The notes: generated from the letters alone by a model not told the origin. A stretch of DNA of 64,000 nt from Geodermatophilus sp. TF02-6 (GCF_003319115.1 NZ_QOHF01000006.1:1-64000), one strand, 5' to 3'. Positions 18,348 to 26,932 are shown, counted from the first letter of the stretch. Program-made: numbers and translations.

Positions 18348-18824
18348 TCAGCCCGCCGGCAGCTGGTCGACGTGCTGGGGGAGCCTGTCGAGCTCGCCGT
18401 CCACCGTGCGGCGCACCAGCTGCCGCACGCCGCTGCGCACCAGCCGCCGGGCCAGCCGGCCACCGGTACGCGGCTCGTGGGTCACGGTGATGGTCACCCG
18501 GGTGGCGCCCGGTCCGGCGTCGGCCAGCTCGATCGTCGTCGTCCAGGTCTCGGGGACCAGCTCCAACCGGGTGGTGACCCGCCGGCGCGGCTCCCACTCG
18601 ACGATCTCGCCCTGCGCCGCGCCGGTCGGCGGCTCGGCACCGTCGTCCAGGTGGCCGGGCACGCAGACGAACCGGGTGCCCCGGCCGGGCGCGCCGGCGC
18701 CGTCCACCAGGTAGGAGACGTCGCACACCGCGCAGTACGGGGCGATGACCGCGAGCGCCTCCCACACCCGGGCCCGGTCGGAGGGCACCTCGCGGGTGCC
18801 GCTGGCGCTGACCGGCTGGGGCAT
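18348..18824 (-). CDS. SRPBCC (START-like) family protein
   Basis: The 158-residue protein has the START-like β-grip pattern: SDRARVWEALAVIAPY at the N-terminus, GEIVEWEPRRRVTTRLEL in the middle, and a C-terminal amphipathic helix ending in LDRLPQHVD. These proteins bind hydrophobic ligands; none can be named here. It is separated from the GntR gene (same strand) by a palindromic element. Confidence 0.82.
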   Translation of the reverse strand: MPQPVSASGTREVPSDRARVWEALAVIAPYCAVCDVSYLVDGAGAPGRGTRFVCVPGHLDDGAEPPTGAAQGEIVEWEPRRRVTTRLELVPETWTTTIELADAGPGATRVTITVTHEPRTGGRLARRLVRSGVRQLVRRTVDGELDRLPQHVDQLPAG

Positions 18825-18894
18825 CGGACCTCCGGGAGCTGGGGACGGCGGCGCTCCCGACGGTAGACCGCCGCGGGCGGCCCCCCTGCAGGTG

Positions 18895-18990
18895 GAAGGA
18901 CCCCGTCCCCCTCACCGCTCGCAAGCTCGCGGCGAGCCTCTGAACGGGGCCTGGCGCGAGCTCGCGAGCGGCGGGGGGCAGGGGGTCCTT
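18895..18990. repeat. family-1 palindromic elements (two overlapping copies)
   Basis: GAAGGACCCCGTCC at 18895 pairs with GAACGGGGCC near 18942-18951. A second, oppositely oriented half ends in CAGGGGGTCCTT by 18990. It lies 3 bp after the GntR stop. Confidence 0.85.
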
Positions 18991-18992
18991 CG

Positions 18993-19754
18993 TCACCGAC
19001 CGCCGACGGAGACCTCGAACTCGACCTGGCTGACGTCGGGCCGCAGGCGGGAGAAGCTGTGCACCAGGGGGTGGCCGCCGCTGTCGCGGACCGTCGTCCG
19101 GACGACCAGCAGCGGGGAGCCGGCGACCACGCGCAGCAGCTCGGCCTCGTCCGGGGCCGCGGTGCCGACGTCGACGACGATCCGGGCGTGCGCGAGGTCG
19201 GCGGAGTACTCCCGGCGCAGGAACTCGTACAGGGAGCCCTCGCTGAGGTCGGCCACCGCCGCCTTCGGGTAGCGGTCCACGGGCAGGAAGCTGTGCGCGA
19301 CGTGGTTGGGCGCGCCGTCGACGCTGCGCAGCCGGACCAGCTCGACGACGTCGGTCGCCGCTTCGAGGCCCAGCTCGGCGGCGACCGGCGGCTGGACCGG
19401 GACGATCCGCTGGGTGAGCACGGTGGTGCCGACCTGCGCGCCTTGCTCGGTCATCACCGAGCTCCAGCCGGCGATGCGGTGCACGAAGCTCTCGCGGTAC
19501 TCGTGGCGGATCGCCGGGCGGGTCACGTAGGTGCCCCGTCCCTGCTCGCGCACCAGGTGGCCGTCGGCCACCAGCCCGTCGACGGCCCGGCGCAGGGTGA
19601 TCCGGCTGACCCCGTACTCCGTGCACAGCACCGGCTCGGGGGGCAGCAGGGTGTGCTCGGGCAACGCGGACACCCGGCGGCGCAGGTGCTCGCGGACCGA
19701 GAGGTACTTCGGTCCCGACACGGCGCTGGTCACGACGGCAAAGGTACTGGACAC
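18993..19754 (-). CDS. GntR-family transcriptional regulator, HutC/UTRA type
   Basis: The 253-residue regulator has an N-terminal winged helix (LCTEYGVSRITLRRAVDGLV, about residues 43-62) followed by GRGTYVTRP. The C-terminal UTRA effector domain (about 95-245) has ELVRLRSVDGAPNHVAHSFL. HutC-type regulators sense small metabolites such as sugar phosphates or histidine-like compounds; the ligand is not predictable. ATG at 19754. Two AGACGTCT palindromes just upstream suggest autoregulation. The adjacent TetR gene is divergent. Confidence 0.93.
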   Translation of the reverse strand: MSSTFAVVTSAVSGPKYLSVREHLRRRVSALPEHTLLPPEPVLCTEYGVSRITLRRAVDGLVADGHLVREQGRGTYVTRPAIRHEYRESFVHRIAGWSSVMTEQGAQVGTTVLTQRIVPVQPPVAAELGLEAATDVVELVRLRSVDGAPNHVAHSFLPVDRYPKAAVADLSEGSLYEFLRREYSADLAHARIVVDVGTAAPDEAELLRVVAGSPLLVVRTTVRDSGGHPLVHSFSRLRPDVSQVEFEVSVGGR

Positions 19755-19757
19755 GGT

Positions 19758-19782
19758 AGACGTCTGGTCATCTCAGACGTCT
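19758..19782. promoter_or_regulatory. probable GntR operator (paired AGACGTCT palindromes)
   Basis: AGACGTCT occurs at 19758-19765 and 19775-19782, 17 bp centre to centre. The segment between also forms GTCTG-7-CAGAC. It lies 4-28 bp before the GntR start codon, the usual place for autorepression. Confidence 0.65.
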
Positions 19783-19968
19783 GTCCCACCCGGCCGGGCG
19801 GCCGACCGGCGCGGGCTCGACGCGCGGATCCGCCGACGACCACACATCATGTGGCGGCGTCCCGACGTCCGCTCCGAGGACATGGCAGGTGTGACCGAAG
19901 GGACGCCGCAGCCCACCGTCGCGCCGCCGTCCCCGGCCGGCGCGCCCGGGGAGGGGAGGCAGCAGAGC

Positions 19969-20538
19969 GTGTCGCCGGACCACCGTGCCCGCCGTCGTGC
20001 GCAGACCCGCCGGCGCATCTACCGCGCGGCGCTGCAGCTGTTCGAGGAGCGGGGCTACGAGAAGGTGACCACCGGCGAGATCGCGGCCGCGGCGGGGGTG
20101 TCGGTCCCGACGTTCTACGACCACTTCCCCGGCAAGGAGCACCTGGTCATGGCGCTGCCGGAACCCGGCGACGTGGACGCCCTGCTCGCACGGCAGCCGG
20201 CCGACCTCCCGCTCGGCGAGCGGGTGCGCCGGGCGCTGCTCACCGTCGTCGGCGGGCTCGAGGGCGAGCGGCGCTCCGACGTCCTGGCCCGGTGGCGGAT
20301 CGTCGTGACCACACCCGGGCTGCGCTACCGGGCAGCCGAGTTCGAGCGGACGACCGCGCAGATGTTCCTCGACTCCCTGGGCCTGGGCGGGAGCGGGGGC
20401 TCCCCTGCGGCGCAGGTGGTGGTCACCGCCCACCTCGCCGCCTACACGCAGGCCCTGCTGCGGTGGGCGGAGTCCGACGGAGAACGGCCGCTGGAGGAGG
20501 TCGCCCGGGAGGTCATGGACGCCCTGCGCGGGCTCTGA
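19969..20538 (+). CDS. TetR/AcrR-family transcriptional regulator
   Basis: A protein of about 189 residues with an N-terminal TetR helix-turn-helix (GEIAAAAGVSVPTFYDHFPGK, about residues 31-51) preceded by a basic arm (RARRRAQTRRR). The C-terminal ligand domain ends EVAREVMDALRGL. I choose GTG 19969 because GGAGG lies 9 bases upstream; ATG 19882 would add a Pro-rich tail. It is divergent from the GntR gene. No adjacent target is obvious. Confidence 0.85.
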   Translation: MSPDHRARRRAQTRRRIYRAALQLFEERGYEKVTTGEIAAAAGVSVPTFYDHFPGKEHLVMALPEPGDVDALLARQPADLPLGERVRRALLTVVGGLEGERRSDVLARWRIVVTTPGLRYRAAEFERTTAQMFLDSLGLGGSGGSPAAQVVVTAHLAAYTQALLRWAESDGERPLEEVAREVMDALRGL

Positions 20539-20597
20539 GAGAGGACCCCCTCCTCCCCACCCCTCGCTCCGCTCGGGGCGGTGCCCTCGAGGGGGCC
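20539..20597. repeat. family-1 palindromic element (CTCC/GAGG subtype)
   Basis: GAGGACCCCCTCC pairs with CGAGGGGGCC. It starts at the TetR stop codon and ends 3 bp before the convergent metallophosphoesterase stop, so it probably serves as a two-way terminator. Confidence 0.88.
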
Positions 20598-20600
20598 GCG

Positions 20601-21839
20601 TCAGGGCGCGCGCAGCTCGACGACGGCGATCTCGGGGCGGGCCCCGATCCGCATCGGCGGGCCCCAGAAGCCGGCGCCGGTGGTGACGTAGAGCTGGGTC
20701 CTCCCCACCCGGGACAGCCCCTGCACGGCCGGCTGGTCCAGGCGCACCGCGTAGTCGAAGGGCCACAGCTGCCCGCCGTGCGTGTGGCCGGACAGCTGCA
20801 GGCCCACCCCCGCGGCGTGCGCCTGCTCCACCATCACCGGTTGGTGGGCCAGCAGCACCACCGGGACGGCGTCGTCGCGGCCGTCGAGCGCGGCGTCGAG
20901 GTCGGCGCCGTGGCCGGGCACGCCCGAGCCGGCCGCCGTCCGGTCGTCGATGCCGGCGAGGTCGAACGAGGCGCCACCGCGCGAGATCGGCACCCGCTCG
21001 TTGCGCAGCACCCGGACGCCGAGCGTGGGCAGGTGCGCGAGCCACGCGGCCGTGTCGACGAAGTACTCGTGGTTGCCGGTGACGAAGTAGACGCCCTGCC
21101 TGCTCACCAGGTCGGCGAGCGGGGCGACCTCCTCCCGCAGGTCGGCGACGTCGCCGTCGACCAGGTCGCCGACGATCGCCACGACGTCCGGCCGCTGGGC
21201 GTTGACCATGTCGACCAGCCGCTCGAACCGCCGTCCGCCGTAGGTGGCGGACAGGTGGCCGTCGGAGAAGGTGACGATCCGCAGGCCGTCCAGGGCCGGG
21301 TCCAGCCCCGGCAGGACGATCGGCACCCGGCGGACGACGGGGGCGGCGTTGGCCAGGTACACGCCGGTGCCGGCCGTCCCCAGCGCGACCGCCCCCGCGG
21401 TGACGGCGAGCCCGCGGGCGAGGAACAGCCGGCGGGAGGCCGTGGCCGGGACATCGCCGTCCCGCCGGACAGCACCGCGGTCTGCCGTCCCCCCGTCGCG
21501 CGGAGCCCTCCGGGACCCACTCGGGACGACGGCGTCGGCTGCGACCGTCGGGACCGCGGTCGGCTCCGGGTCCGGGCTGCGGCGGGTCCACCGCCACAGG
21601 AGCAGACGAACCGGCTCGAGGACCAGCAGCGCGAGGAACGCGTAGAAGGCCGTCCCCAGCCAGGTGAAGCCGATCCAGTCCAGCGCTCGGGTCGCCGGGG
21701 AGACGTCCCCGCGCAGCACCACCGCGGCGGCCGGGAGGACGGCGAGGACGACGGTCAGCGCGCTCAGCAGCCGGCGTGCCCGCCCGCGCCGGGTGGTGCT
21801 GCGGACCAGCCGCCACCACAGGTAGCCGTGCAGCAGCAC
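20601..21839 (-). CDS. membrane-anchored metallophosphoesterase
   Basis: About four N-terminal membrane helices precede a calcineurin-like phosphoesterase domain with the full motif set (FSDGHL, GDLVDG, GNHEYF, LLAHQPV, SGHTHGGQ). It resembles YkuE/YaeI-like enzymes acting on phosphodiesters outside the membrane. GTG 21839 is the first ordinary start, but it would clip the first helix. In-frame residues upstream continue as SLIGLLGFATVVLLALV. A perfect AAGGAGG at 21899-21905 stands 8 bases before a CTG at 21890, so a CTG start is plausible. A family-1 repeat sits immediately upstream. Confidence 0.88.
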   Translation of the reverse strand: MLLHGYLWWRLVRSTTRRGRARRLLSALTVVLAVLPAAAVVLRGDVSPATRALDWIGFTWLGTAFYAFLALLVLEPVRLLLWRWTRRSPDPEPTAVPTVAADAVVPSGSRRAPRDGGTADRGAVRRDGDVPATASRRLFLARGLAVTAGAVALGTAGTGVYLANAAPVVRRVPIVLPGLDPALDGLRIVTFSDGHLSATYGGRRFERLVDMVNAQRPDVVAIVGDLVDGDVADLREEVAPLADLVSRQGVYFVTGNHEYFVDTAAWLAHLPTLGVRVLRNERVPISRGGASFDLAGIDDRTAAGSGVPGHGADLDAALDGRDDAVPVVLLAHQPVMVEQAHAAGVGLQLSGHTHGGQLWPFDYAVRLDQPAVQGLSRVGRTQLYVTTGAGFWGPPMRIGARPEIAVVELRAP

Positions 21840-21916
21840 CAGCGCGAGCAGGACGACGGTGGCGAACCCCAGGAGGCCGATCAGGGACAGCGGGAGGACC
21901 TCCTTGCCCCACCATG

Positions 21917-21973
21917 GAAGGACCCCGTCCTACCCATCCTCCACAAGCTCAGGGCGGTGCCCGGGACGGGGCC
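21917..21973. repeat. family-1 palindromic element (GTCC/GGAC subtype)
   Basis: GAAGGACCCCGTCC pairs with GGGACGGGGCC. It lies just upstream of the metallophosphoesterase coding region and downstream of the CYTH/CHAD gene's direction of transcription; a related GC-rich segment continues to 22005. Confidence 0.85.
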
Positions 21974-22005
21974 GGCGGCGGGACCCGGCAGGAGCGGGGG
22001 CTCCC

Positions 22006-23568
22006 TCAGGCTAGCGAGGCGACCGCCTTGACCGCGCGGCGCAGGTCGGGTTCCAGGGTCCAGAACTCCGCCTCGGCCGCGTCGGCGCGGGCCTCCTCCA
22101 GGCCGTGCAGCCGACCGTAGGTCCAGGCGTTCTCCCCCGCGGCGAAGGCGGCCCGGCCCACGCGGACGGTGGTGTCCCGGGTGACAACGGTGTCCTGGGC
22201 GGCGCCCAGCACGTCCTGCACCCGCTTCGTGCACGCGACGAGCGCGGCGGCGGGCTCCCCGAACTCCGACTCGGCGACCTCGGCGGTGTAACGCACCCGC
22301 TTGGCGGCCTTGCGGACCTCGTGCAGGGCGGCGTGCCGGTCGGCGCCCTCGGCCTCCCGAGCGGTCCGGACCGTCCGGCGCAGCCGCTTGCCGGTGCGGC
22401 GGACGGCGTCGGCCAGCTGTGGGTGCGCCGGGGCGGCGGCGAGCTCGGTCACCGGCGGGTCGGCGAGCAGGGCGTCGAGGGCGTCGAGCAGCTGCAGGTA
22501 GCGCCGGTCGGTGAGGGTGCGGGTGACCCGGCGGCCGCCGGCCTGGTGGTCCCTGGCCTCGGTCTGCTGCAGCCGGGTGGCGACCGGGCCGAGGACGAGC
22601 TCGGGCGGCTGGGCGGCCACGAGCTCGCGCAGGTGCTCCAGCGCCACCTCGGTGTCCCGCGCGCCGGACAGCTGCGCGCCCACCCACCGCAGCTCGTCGC
22701 GCAGCGGGTCGGTGTGCTCGCGCGCGAGGACGGGGCGGAACGCGGCGAGGATGCTGCGCAGCCGGCGGCAGGCCACGCGCAGGTCGTGGACGCCCTCGGG
22801 CTGTCCGGTGCGCACCGCCAGGTCGGCTCTGCGCAGCGCGGTGAGCTGGGTCGCCACCGCACCGAGGACGACGTCGCCGGCCGAGCGGACCGGGGCCTTC
22901 CTGCCCTTCTTCCCCGGAGCGGGTTCGTCGGACGGGGTGTCAGCGGGAGCCGCCGGCGCCGGCAGCCGCCCGTCGAGCACCCGGCCGACCTTCGACGGGA
23001 CGGTGGACACCCGCGCCCCGGCCGCGACCAGACGCTCGGTGACGGCGTCCAGCAGCGCCTCGTCGCCGTCGACCAGCTCGACCTCGACCTCCCGCCAGCT
23101 GGTCACCGTGGCCGGCTCGCCGGGGTCGGGAGGCAGCGCGGTGCCGAGGACGGCGTCGTCGGCCACCTCGGCCAGCACGCGACCGGCGTCGTCCAGGAGC
23201 CGGTGCACCAGGCGACGGGTGCGGATGGTGGCCACCGGCGCCGTGGTGGCGGTGCCGAGCAGGCCGAGGACGGGGGCGACGACGGCCTTCGGCGCCGTGC
23301 GGGCCGCACGCCCGGGTGGCTGGTGCAGCTCCCGGCGGGCGCCGGCCGAGGCGGGCAGCTTGACGTGCCAGCCGGCGTCGGCGCCGCCGGTACGCCGGCG
23401 CAGCGTCACCCGCGAGCGCAGCAGCCGCAGGTCGGGGGTGTCGTAGTAGGTGGCCTCGAGCGTCTGCTCCTCCGGAGCGGCGACGGCGGCGAGGTCGCCG
23501 AGGTCGGGCAGGGCGAAGGACTCCTCGGCCTCGAACTTCCGCTCGATCTCCACGTGCTCGGTGCTCAC
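22006..23568 (-). CDS. CYTH and CHAD domain protein
   Basis: The 520-residue protein has an N-terminal CYTH domain (about 1-210) with the opening EIERKF of the triphosphate tunnel fold and paired basic residues (RVTLRRRTGG). A C-terminal CHAD domain (about 230-520) shows GVHDLRVACRRLRSILAAF and ALHEVRKAAKRVRYTAEV. CYTH enzymes hydrolyse triphosphates such as inorganic triphosphate, and CHAD domains bind polyphosphate, so a role in polyphosphate metabolism is likely. ATG at 23568. The CHAD helices are rich in basic residues. Confidence 0.93.
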   Translation of the reverse strand: MSTEHVEIERKFEAEESFALPDLGDLAAVAAPEEQTLEATYYDTPDLRLLRSRVTLRRRTGGADAGWHVKLPASAGARRELHQPPGRAARTAPKAVVAPVLGLLGTATTAPVATIRTRRLVHRLLDDAGRVLAEVADDAVLGTALPPDPGEPATVTSWREVEVELVDGDEALLDAVTERLVAAGARVSTVPSKVGRVLDGRLPAPAAPADTPSDEPAPGKKGRKAPVRSAGDVVLGAVATQLTALRRADLAVRTGQPEGVHDLRVACRRLRSILAAFRPVLAREHTDPLRDELRWVGAQLSGARDTEVALEHLRELVAAQPPELVLGPVATRLQQTEARDHQAGGRRVTRTLTDRRYLQLLDALDALLADPPVTELAAAPAHPQLADAVRRTGKRLRRTVRTAREAEGADRHAALHEVRKAAKRVRYTAEVAESEFGEPAAALVACTKRVQDVLGAAQDTVVTRDTTVRVGRAAFAAGENAWTYGRLHGLEEARADAAEAEFWTLEPDLRRAVKAVASLA

Positions 23569-23712
23569 ACTCGATCACGGTAGGGCAGGCAGCGGCTGGT
23601 CAGCACGCCGTCGCACGCCGTCCGGCGCCATGTTCGTCGGAGCTCACGGCTGGGCACGCTCGTGCCGAGAGGGGTCTGTCGTGCGGACCCCCGGATGAGG
23701 GGAGCCGACCCG

Positions 23713-24495
23713 ATGTTGAGCGAACGAGAGCTGGCCGCGGCGATCGGGAGCACCGCCTACGGTCCGGACGGCGAGAAGATCGGCACGGTCGAGCACTTCT
23801 TCACCGACGACCGCACCGGGGCAGCGACCTGGGTGGCGGTGTCCACCGGCCTGTTCGGGACCCGCCACTCCGTCGTCCCCGCCTCCCAGGCCACGTTCAG
23901 CGACGGCAACGTGCACCTGCCGGTGACCAAGGAGGTCGTCCGCACCGCGCCGGACGTCTCCGACCAGCACCTCGACCCCGACGACGAGGCGCTGCTGCGC
24001 CGGCACTACGGCCTGGAGACGGCCACCGGCACGGACCCGGCCGTCCAGGACACCACCGCCGTCCAGGACACCACCGCCGTCCAGGGCACCGCTGCCGCCG
24101 CACCGGCGGCGGCCCCGTCGGACGACGCCATGACGCGCAGCGAGGAGCAGCTGCGGGTGGGCACCGAGCGGGTCCCGGTCAAGCGGGTGCGCGTGGTGAA
24201 GTACGTCGTCACCGAGGAGGTCCAGGTCACCGTCCCGATCCGCCGGGAGGAGATCCGGGTCGAGGAGGTGCCCCTCGACGCGGGGGCGGGTGGGTCGCTG
24301 GGCGGTGCGGCGACCTCGGGCGGCCTGCCGGAGGAGATCGTCCTGCACGCCGAGCGGCCGGTGGTCTCGGTCGAGGCGGTCCCGGTGGAGCGGGTGCGGC
24401 TGTACACCGAGGTGGTCCGGGAGCAGCAGCAGGTCACCGAGCAGGTGCGCCGCGAGGAGATCGCGGTCGACGTCGACGAGGACCGCACCCGCTGA
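23713..24495 (+). CDS. PRC-barrel and DUF2382 (YsnF-like) stress protein
   Basis: The 260-residue protein begins with a PRC-barrel domain (YGPDGEKIGTVEHFFTDD). A linker contains a three-fold Asp/Thr repeat (AVQDTTAVQDTTAVQGT, an 18-bp DNA repeat), and two DUF2382 modules (ERVPVKRVRVVKYVVTEEVQ and EAVPVERVRLYTEVV) follow. Homologues are induced by general stress; the mechanism is unknown. ATG 23713 follows GGGGAG. It converges on the nitrilase gene, with an array of family-1 repeats between. Confidence 0.9.
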   Translation: MLSERELAAAIGSTAYGPDGEKIGTVEHFFTDDRTGAATWVAVSTGLFGTRHSVVPASQATFSDGNVHLPVTKEVVRTAPDVSDQHLDPDDEALLRRHYGLETATGTDPAVQDTTAVQDTTAVQGTAAAAPAAAPSDDAMTRSEEQLRVGTERVPVKRVRVVKYVVTEEVQVTVPIRREEIRVEEVPLDAGAGGSLGGAATSGGLPEEIVLHAERPVVSVEAVPVERVRLYTEVVREQQQVTEQVRREEIAVDVDEDRTR

Positions 24496-24539
24496 CCAGA
24501 CGGGATCTGTGCGCCACCCCCTCCTCGGCCTCCCCGAGC

Positions 24540-24668
24540 GTGGCCCTCTCCCAGGGCCCCGCCGTGGCCCCCTCCCAGGGCCCCGCCACGAGCGTGCGAG
24601 CGGTGGGCGGGGAGGGGGTCCTTCCAGGGCGGGGAGGGGGTCCTTCCCGGGTGGGGAGGGGGTCCTCC
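24540..24668. repeat. array of family-1 palindromic elements
   Basis: Several partial copies in tandem: two CCCAGGGCCCCGCC units, then AGGGGGTCCTTCC repeated three times. They fill the convergent interval between the DUF2382 protein gene and the nitrilase-family gene. Confidence 0.8.
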
Positions 24669-24674
24669 TACCGC

Positions 24675-25436
24675 TCAGCTCCGCCGGTCGGGCAGGAACC
24701 GGTACCGGTCGCGGACGGCGGTGACCTCCGCGGCCTCGACGTCGGCGACCACGACCGTCTCCACCCCGGCCGCGGTGGCCAGCAGCTCCCCCATCGGGTC
24801 GACGATGCGGCTGTCCCCGGCGTGCTCGGTGCCGTCGCCGGCGACGCCCACCCGGTTGCAGCCCACGACGTAGGCCTGGTTCTCGATCGCCCGCGCCTGC
24901 AGCAGCGTCTGCCAGTGGTGCCGGCGGGCGGCCGGCCAGTTGGCGGGGACCAGGTAGACGTCGGTGTCGAGGGCGGCGGCCCAGAAGACGTCGGCGAAGC
25001 GCAGGTCGTAGCAGATGAACGGGGTGACCCTCAAGTCCCCGATCTCCACGGTCAGCGGCTTCTCGCCGGCCCGGAAGCGCTCGTGCTCGCCGCCGTGGGT
25101 GAACGGGTGCAGCTTGCGGTAGCGGTGCACCGTGCCGTCGGGGCCGGCCAGGACCATCGAGTTGTGCGGCAGCTCGCCGTCCGGTGCGACCTCTGGGCAG
25201 CTGCCGGCCACCCAGACGCCGTGCTCGGCGGCCTGCTCCTGCAGGAACCGCGACGACGGCCCGCCCTCGGGCTCGCCGATGCCCGGCGTCATGGTGAACC
25301 CGGTCGAGAAGGTCTCGCTGAGCAGCACCAGCTCGGCCCCGGCCCCGGCGGCGCGGGCCACCTGCGGGGCGAGCCGGGCGAAGTTGGCCGCCCGGTCCTC
25401 CCAGACGATGTCGTGCTGGACCGCCGCGATCCTCAT
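24675..25436 (-). CDS. carbon-nitrogen hydrolase (nitrilase superfamily, ω-amidase-like)
   Basis: The 253-residue protein has the catalytic Glu-Lys-Cys triad in LLSETFSTGF, HRYRKLHPF and FICYDLRF, then NWPAARRHHWQ and RAIENQAYVVGCNRVG typical of ω-amidase/Nit2-like members. Its 5' end overlaps the stop of the aminotransferase gene by 4 bp. An ω-amidase next to a KAT-type aminotransferase matches the known glutamine-transaminase/ω-amidase pairing used in methionine salvage. ATG at 25436. Confidence 0.92.
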   Translation of the reverse strand: MRIAAVQHDIVWEDRAANFARLAPQVARAAGAGAELVLLSETFSTGFTMTPGIGEPEGGPSSRFLQEQAAEHGVWVAGSCPEVAPDGELPHNSMVLAGPDGTVHRYRKLHPFTHGGEHERFRAGEKPLTVEIGDLRVTPFICYDLRFADVFWAAALDTDVYLVPANWPAARRHHWQTLLQARAIENQAYVVGCNRVGVAGDGTEHAGDSRIVDPMGELLATAAGVETVVVADVEAAEVTAVRDRYRFLPDRRS

Positions 25437-26677
25437 CGGCCCATCCTCCCCAGTCGCTCCACGGCCTCACCCAGCACGGCGTCGCCCTTGCAGAACGCGA
25501 ACCGCACCAGGTGCCGGCCGAGGTGCGCGTTCTGCGGGGAGTGGAACACCACGGTCGGGATGGCGACCACCCCGGCGCGCTCGGGCAGCGACCGGCAGAA
25601 CGCCAGGCCGTCGCCGTCGGGCTGCACCGGGCGGACGTCGACCGTGGCGAAGTACGTCGCCTCCGGGCACACCACCGGCAGCCCGGCCGCGGTCAGCCCC
25701 TGCACCAGCACGTCGCGGCGGTACTCGAGGTCGCGGGCGATGCCGGCGAAGTACTCGTCGGGCAGCCGCAGCCCGACGGCGACGGCCGGCTGGAACGGCC
25801 CGCCGTTGACGTAGGTGAGGAACTGCTTGGCGGTGCGGACGGCGGCGACCAGCGGCGCCGGGCCGCAGACCCAGCCGACCTTCCAGCCGGTCACGTTGAA
25901 CGTCTTCCCCGCGCTGCTGACGACGAGGGTGCGCTCGCGCATGCCCGGGAACGTCGCGATGGAGGTGTGCCGGGCACCGGTGAAGACCAGGTGCTCGTAG
26001 ACCTCGTCGGTGAGCACCAGCAGCTCGTGCTCCATGGCCAGGGCGGCCAGGGTGCCCAGCTCGGTGCGGCGAAAGACCTTGCCGGTCGGGTTGTGCGGGG
26101 TGTTGAGCAGCAGCAGCCGGGCCCGCGGGGTGACCGCGGCGCGCAGCTCGGCGACGTCGAAGGTCCACGGCCCGGCGCCGGACGCCGGAGGCCGCAGGGG
26201 CACCGGCCGGGCGACGCCGCCGGCCATCGCGATGCCCGCGGCGTAGCTGTCGTACATCGGCTCGAAGAGGACGACCTCGTCGCCGGGCTCGAGCAGCGCC
26301 AGCAGCGCGGCACTGAGCGCCTCGGTGGCGCCCGCGGTGACCAGCACCTCGCCGGCCGGGTCGTAGCCGTGCCCGCCGAAGCGCTGCACGTGGTCGGCGA
26401 CCGCCTCCCGCAGCTCGGGGATCCCCGGCCCCGGCGGGTACTGGTCGTGCGCGGTGCCGATCGCGGTGCGGGCGGCGTCGAGCACCTCCGGTGGGCCGGG
26501 GTAGTCCGGGAAGCCCTGCCCCAGGTTGATCGACCCGGTGGCGACGGCGAGCGCGCTCATCTCGGCGAAGACCGTCGTCCCGAAGCCCTGCAGCCGGGCC
26601 GACAGAGGAAGGACCCCCTCCTCCCCACCCCTCGCACGCTCGCGGCGGGGCCCGGGAGCGGGCCGTGGCGGAGTCAT
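25433..26677 (-). CDS. PLP-dependent class I/II aminotransferase (KAT/glutamine transaminase K-like)
   Basis: Fold-type I aminotransferase of about 414 residues. It shows NLGQGFPDYPGPPEVL, NTPHNPTGKVF and the PLP lysine in SSAGKTFNVTGWKVGW. It probably transaminates methionine-, glutamine- or kynurenine-type substrates, and it is translationally coupled to the ω-amidase-like gene. The family normally begins near LSARLQGFGTTVFAEMS. Here the only in-frame ATG/GTG starts lie upstream of a family-1 repeat (26607-26666), so the first ~20 residues are encoded by repeat DNA. ATG 26677 chosen; GTG 26704 is the outer limit. Confidence 0.9.
   Translation of the reverse strand: MTPPRPAPGPRRERARGGEEGVLPLSARLQGFGTTVFAEMSALAVATGSINLGQGFPDYPGPPEVLDAARTAIGTAHDQYPPGPGIPELREAVADHVQRFGGHGYDPAGEVLVTAGATEALSAALLALLEPGDEVVLFEPMYDSYAAGIAMAGGVARPVPLRPPASGAGPWTFDVAELRAAVTPRARLLLLNTPHNPTGKVFRRTELGTLAALAMEHELLVLTDEVYEHLVFTGARHTSIATFPGMRERTLVVSSAGKTFNVTGWKVGWVCGPAPLVAAVRTAKQFLTYVNGGPFQPAVAVGLRLPDEYFAGIARDLEYRRDVLVQGLTAAGLPVVCPEATYFATVDVRPVQPDGDGLAFCRSLPERAGVVAIPTVVFHSPQNAHLGRHLVRFAFCKGDAVLGEAVERLGRMGR
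26607..26666. repeat. family-1 palindromic element within the 5' end of the aminotransferase frame
   Basis: GAAGGACCCCCTCC with centre CTCGCACGCTCGCGG and partial outer partner GGGAGCGGGCC. It is translated as the N-terminal Pro/Arg/Gly-rich segment if the annotated start is right. Confidence 0.85.
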
Positions 26678-26695
26678 GGGGTCAGCCTGGCAGAC

Positions 26696-26713
26696 GCGTT
26701 CCACGTGGAACGC
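26696..26713. promoter_or_regulatory. parS-like ParB-binding site 2
   Basis: The 18-bp perfect palindrome GCGTTCCACGTGGAACGC contains the core 14-mer at 26698-26711 found also at 1403 and 62449. It lies in the short gap between the S4-domain gene and the aminotransferase start. Confidence 0.78.
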
Positions 26714-26716
26714 CCG

Positions 26717-26932
26717 TCAGCCGACGCGCAGGTCCTCCATGCCCTCGATCTGCACGACGTCCCCGCGGCGGACCTGCCGGCCGCGCCGCTCCTCGGGCTC
26801 GCCGTTGACCCGCACCGCGCCGGTGAGCAGCACGTCCTTCACCTGGGCGCCGGTCGGGACGGCGTCGACCAGCTTGAGCAGCTGGCCCAGGCGGATGGCG
26901 TCCTCCCCGGGACGCAGCTCGACGGTGCGCAC
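26717..26932 (-). CDS. S4-domain RNA-binding protein
   Basis: The 71-residue protein is a stand-alone S4 domain of the YaaA/YbcJ type: IRLGQLLKLVDAVPTGAQVK, then LLTGAVRVNGEPEERRGRQV and RRGDVV. Such proteins bind structured RNA and are linked to ribosomes. The ATG at 26932 lies 6 bp after the MOSC-gene stop, and transcription continues toward the aminotransferase gene. Confidence 0.9.
   Translation of the reverse strand: MRTVELRPGEDAIRLGQLLKLVDAVPTGAQVKDVLLTGAVRVNGEPEERRGRQVRRGDVVQIEGMEDLRVG

Noticed and set aside
23990-24100. 18-bp tandem repeat as a mobile or regulatory feature
   Set aside because: It is an in-frame coding repeat (AVQDTT) in the linker of the PRC-barrel protein.
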